Positions 35,386 through 44,104 of a stretch of DNA of 64,000 nt are shown in pieces; the first letter of the stretch is position 1; every line of letters begins with the position of its first letter. Both the position numbers and the translations under genes were made by a program. Under the pieces are notes generated by a model. The model had not been told where the DNA came from. It worked only from the letters and a program-made list of their open reading frames with translations, and ran no database searches. Source of the DNA: JACCSI01 sp963815285 (GTDB lineage Bacteria; Acidobacteriota; Vicinamibacteria; Vicinamibacterales; UBA2999); contig CAWFGB010000002.1 in assembly GCA_963815285.1 (NCBI GenBank), positions 293,221 through 357,220 on the forward strand, written 5' to 3'.

Positions 35386-35572
35386 CGCAACCATCACCTA
35401 GCGCCGTCCGCTAGCCGACTTGCATCGATGCGATCACAGACCCGTAAGCCGCCGCTGAAGTCGCGCCGTTGCGCGAGGATGATAGGCGCATGATTGAACG
35501 ACGAGTGCTGGCGGAGCACTCTACACCTGTTCTCGTTACCCTTGCCGATCGGCGGGCGTACACCGAGATGGG

Positions 35573-38500
35573 TCACAGGAGCGTCCCTCGCAGGATGACG
35601 ACGGCGACGGAGAAATAGATCACCAACCCTGTCACGTCGACGAGCGTCGCAACAAACGGAGCCGATGAGGCCGCCGGATCGAAACCGATGCGTTTCAGGA
35701 GAAGGGGGAGGAGCGACCCGCTCAGCGTGCCCCAGAGCACCACGCCGATGAGCGAGATCGCGACGGTGACTGCCACGAGAAGCCAGTACTGGCCGTACAT
35801 ATCCGAAAACGCGGACCACAGCGCGATCCGCAGGAAGCCGATGCTGCCGAGAATGGCGCCGAGCGCCAGGCCCGCCATGAGCTCTCGGCGCATTATGCGC
35901 CACCAGTCGGTCAGTTTGACTTCTCCCAACGCCAACGCTCGAATCACCAACGTCGCGGCCTGCGATCCCGAGTTGCCGCCGCTGGAGATGATGAGCGGAA
36001 CGAACAGGGCGAGTACGACGGCCTTCGCAATTTCATCCTCGAAGAAGCCCATCGCGGTAGCGGTAAGCATCTCGCCGAGAAACAGTGCCGTCAGCCAACC
36101 CGCCCGCTTCCGGATCATGCGCCCAAAGGCAATCTGAATGTATGGCTCGTCAAGCGCTTCCGAACCGCCGACGCGCTGGATATCCCTGGTCGCGGCGGCT
36201 TCCGCCACATCGAGGACGTCATCGATCGTGACGATGCCAAGCAGCGCGCCGGCCGTGTCGGTGACCGGCAGAGCGCTCCGATCGTAGCGGCGGAATATCG
36301 CCACGGCCGCTTCCTGATCGTCGGTCGCTTTCAGCGCCACAAACCGACGGTCCATCAGATCGGCGACGCGCCTCGCGAGCGGCGCAAGCAGGAACTCGCG
36401 AATCCGAATGTCGTCAACCAGGGCTCCCTGATCGTCGACGACGTAGACGACGTTCAAGGTTTCGCTGTCCTGACCGTGCGCCCGGACGTAGTCGAGCACC
36501 TCTTGCACGGTCCACTGTTCGCGGATCGCCACGTAGTGCGGCGTCATCAAGCGGCCAACTGACTGCTCGGGATAGCCTAAAAGCGCGAGGGCCGTTTCGC
36601 GCTCTTTCGGTGTCAGCAGCGAGAGGAGCTGCCGCGTTGCCGCTGCGGGAAGCTCTTCGAGGAACATCGTGCGATCATCCGGCGCCATGTTGTTCAGCAG
36701 GGCCGCCACGTCCTCCTGGGCCATCGCCTTGAGCAACCTGTTCTTTTCATCAAGCGACAGATATTCGAATACCGCAGCAGCGTCCTTGCGCGGGAGCACG
36801 CGAAATACCACGACCTGATCTTCGAGGGGAAGCTGTGTCAGCAGGCCCCCGACCTCGCTCGGGTGTCGATTGCGCAAGATGTCACGAAGCCGCGCGTAGT
36901 CGCGAGCGCGGAGCACCTCCGCGAGCTCTTCGGCAGGCCGAGCCAGCTCACGGATCGCCGCGAGGGCCTCGTCGCGTTGCGGGCTGTTCAGTTGTTGTTC
37001 CATTTGCGTAAGGGCGGCTCTGACGACGTCGTGGTGATGCACGTGCGGGCCGATGGCTTTGGTAGCGTCGAGCCACACGCGATGAATCAGATCGAGGTCG
37101 CGTGGTGTGAGGGACGGCGGATGCGCCCCGAGATGGTACGTGTCGGCACGCCCGCTGCGGTGGACAATTACCAGACGGACGTCGAGAAGAGCCGGTTTAT
37201 CCGCGCGCTCCCAGGCCTCTCCCAGAAGCCGCGCTTGATCCGCGGCGGAGAGCGTTGACGACTCGCCGACGTACACCTCAGAAGAACGCAAGCGAATCAC
37301 GGTGGCAACGATCGCGTCGGCGACGTTGCGCGCGGGCACGATCAACAGACGGACGGGACGGCGGAGTCGCTCCGCAACGGCGACCACCTCCGAGAGCAGC
37401 TGGCGCTCATATCCGGTGGGAACGCCCTCGTTGGCGGCCTCTCCACCGACATCCACATCAAGAAGCCTCGCCGTCGTCACCACGACGTCTCGATCGCCGG
37501 CGGCCTGGAGGGCCGCCACAACGTGGTGAAGAGCTCGCGGATTGCGAACAGACACCAACACGTTGCCGGGCCGTGCGTCGATATGATCGAGCGACAGCTC
37601 CGCGGACGGGAGCAGGTCAAATGGATCCTGCTCCACAGCACCGGGTGTTGCTGGGCGGTCGCGTCCAGCCATCGTGAACCACAAGGCCAGCGACCCGACC
37701 AGCGCGATGGCGGCGACCGACGGCCCGTCGCCGGTCAGCACGAGAGTCGCGGCGCTTCCCGTGACGATCAACGCCGGCGCCAGCAGACCCAGGGGAAGCT
37801 CGCGACCGCCGAGGCGCAGGGTTCCCGGCATCCTGAATAGCGGGAGATCGCGGCGCGTTCGGCGAAGGCGGATCAGCGCGGCCGTGGTGAGGAAGAGGGG
37901 CACTGCTATCGCGATCCCGTACCCGCGAGCGAGCCACGACACCCGGCCGCTGCTCGCAAGGATCACGAGGATGATCGCCGCCGCCGTGACGTCGATCGCC
38001 CGAGCCGGCGTGCCGAACCGCGTGTGAAGCGTCGCCAGATCGCCCGGCAGCGTGCCGTCAGCTGACGACCGATGGAGCATCCGCTCCGCATCGGTCAGTG
38101 CCACGGACGCCGTCGGAAGCAACACCACGACCGCCGCACACGCCAGCGCGACCGCCATCACGTCTCGCACCCAGCCAGGACCGGCCAGGTGCTGCGCGAG
38201 GCCGGCGAGAGGAGCATCGATCCACTGCGCCTGTTCGGCCGTCGGAACGAGCAGGACGATCAAGAAGGTCCCGAGCGTGGTCACGGCGAGACCGAACACC
38301 AGCGTGAGAACGGCCGTCCGTCGGAGCGCGTGCACACGCGGTGGCGGAAACTCGTTCGCCGCCTTGGCGAGTGCTTCACCACCGCCAACGGCCGGCACGG
38401 TGAGCGCGAATCCGACCAGGCACGCCAGTGTGGTGTTGATGAGGGGCCAGCCAGTGACGTCGATGGGCGGTGGGAGTGACGCGAACGTCGCGAGTGGAAC

Positions 38501-39106
38501 CGCGCCATCACGCACGACGGTGATCACGCCCCAGACCATGGAGATCGTGAGGATTCCCACCCCGGTCCACACACCCCTAGCGGTTGTGTCGCGATCGAGG
38601 TCACGACCGATCCGCACGCGAAGCCACAGGAAGCCGATCGCCCCGACCGCGAGCACCGCCGCGAGGTCCTCCGATCTGACCAGCCCCCTGAACCGCCACC
38701 CTGCGATGGCCGTGACCGCGACGCCGGCCACATAATGGCCGGCGACAACGGCCGCCAGTGCGCTGATGAGAAGCCGCTCAACCAACGTCGCGGCCGCCGC
38801 CACGCGCGCAGCGCGCGGGCCGAATGCCTCTCTCGCTCGGCTGATGAGCCCACCTGGAGCAAGAAGGGCCCAACTCTCAATATCGATCGCTCGCACAAAC
38901 ACCGCGAAAACAGTCGCCGACAGCACGAACCACCCGGCCGAGTCCCCCAGCGTCGAGCGCGTCACACCTGCGATGAAGAATGCCGCAACCCCAAGCTGCG
39001 CGATCGCCAGCGCCGCCGCCTTCCAGACCGTGATGAATGGCAGGATCGCAGTCGAGGACAGCACCACGCGGATCCGATGACGCGGCGGAATCGGTGAGGG
39101 CGGCAC
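35573..39106 (-). CDS. mgtE: Fusion of APC-type permease, stress-protein-like linker and MgtE magnesium channel
   Basis: 1177 residues from GTG 39106. Residues 1-480 are a 12-helix amino-acid-permease-like half (FITVWKAAALAIAQLG, GGGEALAKAANEFPPPRVHALRR). Residues about 505-660 form an alpha/beta cytosolic domain of universal-stress-protein cast (GNVLVSVRNPRALHHVVAAL, RPVRLLIVPAR). Residues about 725-845 are the MgtE N domain (RNRHPSEVGGLLTQLP), and 850-975 the CBS pair (VGRLMTPHYVAI, GIVTIDDVLDV). Residues 1000-1177 are the MgtE channel with the signature SSGGNSGSQAATLVIRAL. MgtE conducts Mg2+ and closes when Mg2+ binds the cytosolic domains. The joined permease half is unusual; the reading frame has no break, so a single polypeptide is predicted. 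No ribosome-binding site is visible. Confidence 0.88.
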   Translation of the reverse strand: MPPSPIPPRHRIRVVLSSTAILPFITVWKAAALAIAQLGVAAFFIAGVTRSTLGDSAGWFVLSATVFAVFVRAIDIESWALLAPGGLISRAREAFGPRAARVAAAATLVERLLISALAAVVAGHYVAGVAVTAIAGWRFRGLVRSEDLAAVLAVGAIGFLWLRVRIGRDLDRDTTARGVWTGVGILTISMVWGVITVVRDGAVPLATFASLPPPIDVTGWPLINTTLACLVGFALTVPAVGGGEALAKAANEFPPPRVHALRRTAVLTLVFGLAVTTLGTFLIVLLVPTAEQAQWIDAPLAGLAQHLAGPGWVRDVMAVALACAAVVVLLPTASVALTDAERMLHRSSADGTLPGDLATLHTRFGTPARAIDVTAAAIILVILASSGRVSWLARGYGIAIAVPLFLTTAALIRLRRTRRDLPLFRMPGTLRLGGRELPLGLLAPALIVTGSAATLVLTGDGPSVAAIALVGSLALWFTMAGRDRPATPGAVEQDPFDLLPSAELSLDHIDARPGNVLVSVRNPRALHHVVAALQAAGDRDVVVTTARLLDVDVGGEAANEGVPTGYERQLLSEVVAVAERLRRPVRLLIVPARNVADAIVATVIRLRSSEVYVGESSTLSAADQARLLGEAWERADKPALLDVRLVIVHRSGRADTYHLGAHPPSLTPRDLDLIHRVWLDATKAIGPHVHHHDVVRAALTQMEQQLNSPQRDEALAAIRELARPAEELAEVLRARDYARLRDILRNRHPSEVGGLLTQLPLEDQVVVFRVLPRKDAAAVFEYLSLDEKNRLLKAMAQEDVAALLNNMAPDDRTMFLEELPAAATRQLLSLLTPKERETALALLGYPEQSVGRLMTPHYVAIREQWTVQEVLDYVRAHGQDSETLNVVYVVDDQGALVDDIRIREFLLAPLARRVADLMDRRFVALKATDDQEAAVAIFRRYDRSALPVTDTAGALLGIVTIDDVLDVAEAAATRDIQRVGGSEALDEPYIQIAFGRMIRKRAGWLTALFLGEMLTATAMGFFEDEIAKAVVLALFVPLIISSGGNSGSQAATLVIRALALGEVKLTDWWRIMRRELMAGLALGAILGSIGFLRIALWSAFSDMYGQYWLLVAVTVAISLIGVVLWGTLSGSLLPLLLKRIGFDPAASSAPFVATLVDVTGLVIYFSVAVVILRGTLL

Positions 39107-39363
39107 AAATGAATCTCTAATGACTCGCCGTTGATGATAGCCTCGGGGTCTTGCGAGTGTTCGGGCATTTTGCAGCTTTCAGGATCCGCTGATCCCGCAC
39201 TTTGCAGCTACGTCGCAGATGGAGTTGTCAGCGGCCTCGTCTCACGTCAACATGCGGGTGACAAGTCAATGGCGGAGGTCTAGCGACGAGCAACGGGCGG
39301 TAATTGATGGCACACGTAGCGCAAGAGCAGGTGCGCATTCCTGCGACCGTCAGCACGGCGCCA

Positions 39364-39435
39364 CAAGGGGCGCTCGTGGTCGACGATGATGCTGGCGTTC
39401 GGCAGTCGCTGAGACTCAGGACAGGCAAGCGCGTG
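39364..39435 (+). pseudogene. Response-regulator receiver N-terminus remnant
   Basis: In the frame leading into the DUF4159 gene, the codons read GALVVDDDAGVRQSLRLR then GKRVMAAM. This is the beta-1 strand, acidic pair and helix 1 of an NtrC-type receiver domain, cut off after about 20 residues. No other part of a response regulator follows. Either a truncated older gene or a chance match; it is short. Confidence 0.35.
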
Positions 39436-40236
39436 ATGGCTGCCATGGCACTGTCATGTGTCCTCGCGGCAAGCGTCTTGGCACAGCGCAATCGGCTCCC
39501 CGAAGGACCCAACGTCCCACCCCGGTTTCCACCGCCTGGCTTCCACGATGGCGGTTTCACGCATTGCAAAATCATGTACAGCAGCGTGCGGAGCGAAGCG
39601 AATGGCATGGGCTGGGCCACCGACTACCCCTTCGCCGGCATCAATCTGCTGACGCGAGTGAAGGAGCTCACCAGGACGCCTGTGAGCGTCGACCCGCAGG
39701 GGCACCCGAACTACTGGGTGGTGCGGCTGACCGACGATGCGCTGTTCAATTGTCCGTTCACGATGGCGACTGATGTGGGCACCGCCGCGTTCTCGTCAGA
39801 AGAGGCGCAGCGATTGCGAGAGTACCTACTTAAGGGCGGGTTTCTGTGGGTCGATGATTTTTGGGGAACCCCTGCGTGGGAGCAGTGGTCCTCCGAAATG
39901 CACAAGGTGCTGCCCGAGTATCCGATCGTCGATGTACCCGCCGACCATCCCATCCGGCGCACGATGTTCAACCTTCCAGATGTCCCACAGGTGACGAGTA
40001 TCAACTTCTGGCGTCGGAACGGCGGTATCACATCCGAGCGAGGCTCCGACAGCCCACACGCCAATTTCCGCATGATCGCGGATGCGGAAGGACGGATCAT
40101 GGTCCTGATGACCCACAATACCGACATCGGTGACTCGTGGGAGCGTGAAGGTGAGGACCCGGAATTCTTCAGGTTGTTCTCACCTGATGGATACGCATTG
40201 GGCAGCAATGTCGTCCTGTACACGTTGACACACTGA
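39436..40236 (+). CDS. DUF4159 exported protein
   Basis: 266 residues from ATG 39436, with AGGACAGG about 10 bases upstream; the longer in-frame start would prepend a receiver-like fragment to the signal peptide. Signal peptide MAAMALSCVLAASVLAQ. The remainder (HCKIMYSSVR, WATDYPFAGINLLTRVKELT, LREYLLKGGFLWVDDFWGTPAWEQW, DHPIRRTMFNLPDVPQV, GRIMVLMTHNTDIGDSWEREG) follows the DUF4159 pattern throughout. The family often sits near MoxR ATPases and VWA proteins and has a glutamine-amidotransferase-like fold; none of those partners is adjacent. Function unknown. Confidence 0.85.
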   Translation: MAAMALSCVLAASVLAQRNRLPEGPNVPPRFPPPGFHDGGFTHCKIMYSSVRSEANGMGWATDYPFAGINLLTRVKELTRTPVSVDPQGHPNYWVVRLTDDALFNCPFTMATDVGTAAFSSEEAQRLREYLLKGGFLWVDDFWGTPAWEQWSSEMHKVLPEYPIVDVPADHPIRRTMFNLPDVPQVTSINFWRRNGGITSERGSDSPHANFRMIADAEGRIMVLMTHNTDIGDSWEREGEDPEFFRLFSPDGYALGSNVVLYTLTH

Positions 40237-40262
40237 CGACCGAACCGCCGGCGTCTGCGCGT

Positions 40263-41974
40263 TCACGCCCTCTGCGCTCGCACCTGCTCACACGCCTCCA
40301 TCAGCTCCTCGTCCGAGCAGTGCACGGAGAGATCGGCGGCGCGGCGCAACAGCTCATCGGCTTCCGGCAGGTTTCCTCGAGCCGCTTGCAGACGAGCGAG
40401 CCGCTGCAGCATCCACCCCTCGCCCCGCCGGTCGCTGATTTCCACGCGCAACCATAGCGACCGTTCGTACCAGTCGAGGGCGTCGTCGCGCTGGTTATCG
40501 CCCCAACAGATGTCGCCAAGCGCAGCGAGTGCATGACCTTCGAGCTGACGATGTCCACTGCGGCGGTGATGGTCAACGGCCTGCACCAGCTGCCCTCGCG
40601 CTTCGGCACGACGACCCAGTGCACTCAACGCGACGCCGATGCTGTTCATCATCTGCCCGCAACCGGCCGCGTCATCCAAGGATCGAAACACCTGCAACGC
40701 ACTCTCGAAACGCGTAAGTGCACCCGCGTAATTGGCGCGCGTCCATTCGATGATGCCGGCGGAGTTGTGTAATCGCCCTGCTCTCGCGTGATCGCCTAAT
40801 GCACTTGCGAGCGCGATCGCCTCCTCGTAGTACCGCAATGCGACGGACGCGGGGAGGTGCTGCCGCGCCACGCGTCCGAGCGCCTCCAACGCTTCCACCT
40901 CCCCGTGGGTGTCGGTCGTCGCTCGGCAGAGGTCCGCGGTGTATTGCCATTCGCGCTGCGCGGCGCCAAAGTTGCTGAGCTTTTCGTGCGCTCGTGCAAC
41001 GTGCGACCGCATGAGTGCCTCAGATGCGCGATCTCCAAGGCCCGCATGGACGCGTGCTGCCTCTTCGAATGCGTCGATGGCCTCACGCGTACGGTCCACA
41101 GCTATCAACGTTTGGGCGTAGAGCTGAAGCGCCTGACCCAGTTGCGGCGCGAACTGGAATCGTCTCGACAGCTCAATCGCACGCTCGTATGCAGCCAGGC
41201 ACTCCATCGTTCGTCCTCTGCGGAGATGGACGCTCGCCTCGGCGATGAAAAACTGCGCGCCGCGGAGGGGATTCTGCTTTTCACGCGACCACTCGCCAGT
41301 CGGCCCCAGGTAGTCGAGTGCCCGGTCCAGCTCCCCCTGGGCTGCAAGAAGACAACCATACGAATACAGCACGGCCAGACGCGATTCCCACATGGAAGAA
41401 ATTGGGGGTCGCTGCCACCTTTTGCGGGATTCGACAATGTCAGCGCCTCTTCGAGACAGGCACGCGCCGGTTGATGCTTGCCCATGATCGTGTAAACCGA
41501 CGCCAGGTTCTGGAGGTCACCGACGATGGCGTTCAGCCGGTTGTGCCGGCGATCGATGGCCAATGCCGCCTCAGCGCACGCCAGCGCGTCCTCATATCGC
41601 GCTTGCAACCAGCGTAGAAAGCTCAATCCGCGCAGAGAAGCGCGCTCGCCCAGCGTATCGCCCTGCTCGCGACGCAATTGCAGCGACCGCTCGAGCGACA
41701 TCTCCGCGTCGTCGAACTCCTGCAGGATCGTATGCAACTCGCCTTTGCGAAGAAACGCCTCCGCCAGTCGTGTCGAGCCGCCTCTCGACTCGAGCAGCGC
41801 GACCAGTTCGTCGATGATCTGGCGCTGCCGCTCGCGCATCCCGAGTCCTTCACACAAGCGCTCCTGCCGGAAGAGTATTTCGACCGACATGGCCTGCTGC
41901 TCATGCTTCTCCAGCATGCCCACCCACTCGCGAGTTCGATCGAGCAGGTGCAGAGAACTCTCTTCTCTTCACAA
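40263..41974 (-). pseudogene. TPR-repeat protein, truncated and frameshifted
   Basis: Two overlapping minus-strand frames encode one TPR solenoid. The first runs from about 41974 to 41430 (LHLLDRTREWVGMLEKHEQQA to ARACLEEALTLSNPAKGG). The second runs from about 41393 to 40263 (RLAVLYSYGCLLAAQGELDRALDYL to EACEQVRAQRA-stop). The frame changes between 41395 and 41430. The first part starts abruptly after an in-frame stop. Its HLLDRTREWVxxLEK opening matches the C-terminal sensor half of large kinase/ATPase-TPR regulators, whose catalytic N-terminus is missing. Either a decayed gene or a sequence error that hides a shorter intact one. Confidence 0.7.
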
Positions 41975-42005
41975 TCCGCCCCTCTCTTGTGTTTGCGGCG
42001 CCGAC

Positions 42006-42267
42006 TTACGCCGGCAGGTACAACTGAATCAGATTGCCGTAGGTGTCTGCGAACACGGCGAGCGTCACCGCTCCGGCCACTGTCGGCTGCCGCGTGGACG
42101 CGACACCCTTTCGCGTCAATCGCGCGAACTCGCCCGCGATATCGGTCACCTCGAAGGCGGCAAGCGGAGTTCCTTGCGAGAACATCGCTTCCTGAAACGT
42201 CCTGCCTGCCGGATTAGTCGGCCGGACTGAATGGAAGGGGGCGCGTTCTAAGTCGCCGACTGTCGGC
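42006..42267 (-). pseudogene. VOC-family protein, C-terminal remnant
   Basis: About 85 codons ending TAA (42006-42008) read HSVRPTNPAGRTFQEAMFSQG, TPLAAFEVTDIAGEFARLTRKG and AVTLAVFADTYGNLIQLYLPA. This is the second half of a glyoxalase/bleomycin-resistance domain with its terminal D-x-x-G-N-L-I-Q strand. An in-frame TAG stands upstream and the first half of the domain is absent. Lost gene. Confidence 0.75.
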
Positions 42268-42269
42268 TC

Positions 42270-42362
42270 CTAATCGTGGCCGGGCTTAATCGCTCGGGAT
42301 AAAGCGCGCACGGCGAGCGTTCCCGCCATCCACAGTGTCAAAAGCAGATTTCGGATGATCAT
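42270..42362 (-). CDS. Possible 30-residue membrane peptide
   Basis: ATG 42362 overlaps the stop of the DinB gene (ATGA) and opens a 30-codon frame, MIIRNLLLTLWMAGTLAVRAL followed by SRAIKPGHD. It is one hydrophobic helix with a basic tail. The overlap suggests coupling, but so short an ORF could be chance. Confidence 0.3.
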   Translation of the reverse strand: MIIRNLLLTLWMAGTLAVRALSRAIKPGHD

Positions 42363-42871
42363 GGTTTCAGCTTGTAATCCTCGCCCAACTGGCCCGCGCC
42401 TGCCAGGTACTTGCGCGCCCGCACCAGCTCCGCGATTTGCCGGATGTGCCCCAGATCGTGCAGCGCCCATTCGTGCAGCATCTGCGACAGGGTGATCTCT
42501 CCGGCGGCGCGGTGCAGCGCCTTACGATTCCCCGCCTCCGCCGGAAGCCCGCGCAGCAGTTCGATGTTGGTTTCCCGCTGGTCCTCGAAGTGCCCGAAGT
42601 TCTCCTCCGGATCCGCGTTCTTGTAAACCTCGAGATGCATCTGCGCGTCGTCGGGCTCGAACGTCGGCGTCTCCTCGCTCAGGAAGCGGTCCACCCGCGA
42701 CCGGTAGCAGTGACCCTCCGAATGCGAAAGATGGGAGAGCACCTCCGCGATCGAGAAACGGTCCTCCGCCGGCTTCCAGCGAGCGTCCTCTTCCGAGATC
42801 TCAGACATCAGGCCGCGCAGGATCGCCGGCGTCGCTTCGAGCAGACCGAGGCAAGGCAGACTGTCGTTCAT
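42359..42871 (-). CDS. DinB-family protein
   Basis: 170 residues from ATG 42871, with AGGAT 8 bases upstream. Four-helix-bundle DinB/YfiT type: IAEVLSHLSHSEGHCYRSRVDRFL supplies the first metal-binding His, and LSQMLHEWALHDLGHIRQIAELV the other two (H-x3-H spacing). Members are metal-dependent, often thiol-linked hydrolases or transferases (bacillithiol and mycothiol relatives); the role here is unknown. It lies between remnants of a VOC protein and an SDR and appears intact. Confidence 0.85.
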   Translation of the reverse strand: MNDSLPCLGLLEATPAILRGLMSEISEEDARWKPAEDRFSIAEVLSHLSHSEGHCYRSRVDRFLSEETPTFEPDDAQMHLEVYKNADPEENFGHFEDQRETNIELLRGLPAEAGNRKALHRAAGEITLSQMLHEWALHDLGHIRQIAELVRARKYLAGAGQLGEDYKLKP

Positions 42872-42876
42872 GAAGA

Positions 42877-42966
42877 CTATCCTACGATGCTCTCGCCGCC
42901 GTCCACGTGCAGAGTGTTTCCGGTCATCCAATAGGCTGCCGGATGGCAGATGGCCACGACGCCCTT
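42877..42966 (-). pseudogene. Short-chain dehydrogenase, C-terminal remnant
   Basis: About 30 codons ending TAG (42877-42879) read GVVAICHPAAYWMTGNTLHVDGGESIVG. S/A-x-W-M-T-G-x-x-x-x-V-D-G-G is the hallmark end of FabG-like SDR enzymes. Nothing of the Rossmann fold or the YxxxK site precedes it; the metallo-hydrolase gene begins its own unrelated frame. Remnant. Confidence 0.6.
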
Positions 42967-42986
42967 CTCGCTTCGTTTGGATTTTC

Positions 42987-43961
42987 TCAGTACACATCCA
43001 GATCTCGCCCCACCACAACATGTCCTGAATACTTCGAGATGATTTCGCTTAGGAGCACTTCTGGTCTCGACCGCTGACTATCAACTACAGGTCGCCACGC
43101 AATCGACGCATGGTAAAGAACGAGCAAGCGCGGTTTGGCCTTCGTCGCCAGCTCGGCAAGTTGGCTTGTGGTTGTATGAAACCTCGCGGCGTAGTTGACG
43201 AAATCCGGTCGTCGCGACAGCCAGTCGTGGGTTAACACTTCATGAATCAAAACGTCGCAACCATTGCAGGCGTCGATCGTAGCCTGCGTCGGGTTTGTAT
43301 CGCCTGAGATGACGATGCTTCGATCCGCTGTCTCGAGCCGGTATCCGTAACTGTCCATGGCATGCGCTGTCGGAAATGCAGTAACTGTGACATTCGCATC
43401 TTTGTAAACCACGCCAGGTTTGATTTCGTGCACGTTAACTTTGTGCCCCTCAGGAAATGAGCCTACTGCATACAACTTCTCTTCAAAGTGATTCGAGCGC
43501 GTTTCAAAGTCTGCGCGGTAGGCTTCGAGGACATGTGTAGTCATGTGCTTGATTCCCGGCGGGCCATAGACCTCCAACGGGGCTCGCCGTCCGAGCACCC
43601 AGGGAGTCAGAATCAGATCCGGATAACCAACGACGTGATCCGAATGCAAGTGAGTCACAAATACAACGCGCAGGTTTGTCGGTTCCAAGGCGTTTATGCC
43701 GCGATCTGCAACAGCAGATTTCGCCCTTCTTACAACCCCTGCTCCCATATCGACAAGATATGGCGTGCCGTTTACGACGATGGCGGTGGCGGGTCCGGAG
43801 CGATCGGGATCCGCTGGAGGGGTTCCTGTTCCTAATAAAACGACTTGAGTACCGCTCGCGGCGGGTGGAACCTGAGCTTGTTGAGCCGTAAGGGAGGGCT
43901 TGAAAGGCAGCAAGCCCATGATGAACGTCAAAAGGGCTATCGACGTGCGAGGAATAAACAT
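42987..43961 (-). CDS. Exported metallo-beta-lactamase-fold hydrolase
   Basis: 324 residues. Signal peptide MFIPRTSIALLTFIMGLLPF. MBL core: VVLLGTGTPPADPDRSGPA, VFVTHLHSDHVVGYPDL (H-x-H-x-D-H zinc motif, about residues 104-109), FPTAHAMDSYGYRL, IVISGDTNPTQATIDAC with the bridging Asp, and VLYHAS with the last His. This belongs to the RNase Z/arylsulfatase-like branch. Codon use is plainly less GC-rich than its neighbours (many A/T third bases), a sign of recent acquisition. Alone on its strand between the decayed stretch and the haloperoxidase gene. Confidence 0.87.
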   Translation of the reverse strand: MFIPRTSIALLTFIMGLLPFKPSLTAQQAQVPPAASGTQVVLLGTGTPPADPDRSGPATAIVVNGTPYLVDMGAGVVRRAKSAVADRGINALEPTNLRVVFVTHLHSDHVVGYPDLILTPWVLGRRAPLEVYGPPGIKHMTTHVLEAYRADFETRSNHFEEKLYAVGSFPEGHKVNVHEIKPGVVYKDANVTVTAFPTAHAMDSYGYRLETADRSIVISGDTNPTQATIDACNGCDVLIHEVLTHDWLSRRPDFVNYAARFHTTTSQLAELATKAKPRLLVLYHASIAWRPVVDSQRSRPEVLLSEIISKYSGHVVVGRDLDVY

Positions 43962-44104
43962 CTGATTCTCCCGGAGTGGCGTGTCCAGACGATCTGATCC
44001 ACTGAGTACAGCGGCAAGGCGGATGCGCTCGAAACCAGCTTTCGCGAGGCTCAGGTGAACCCGAGCCTCGCGACTGCCATCGGCAGGTCAGGACGCCGAG
44101 TCCT

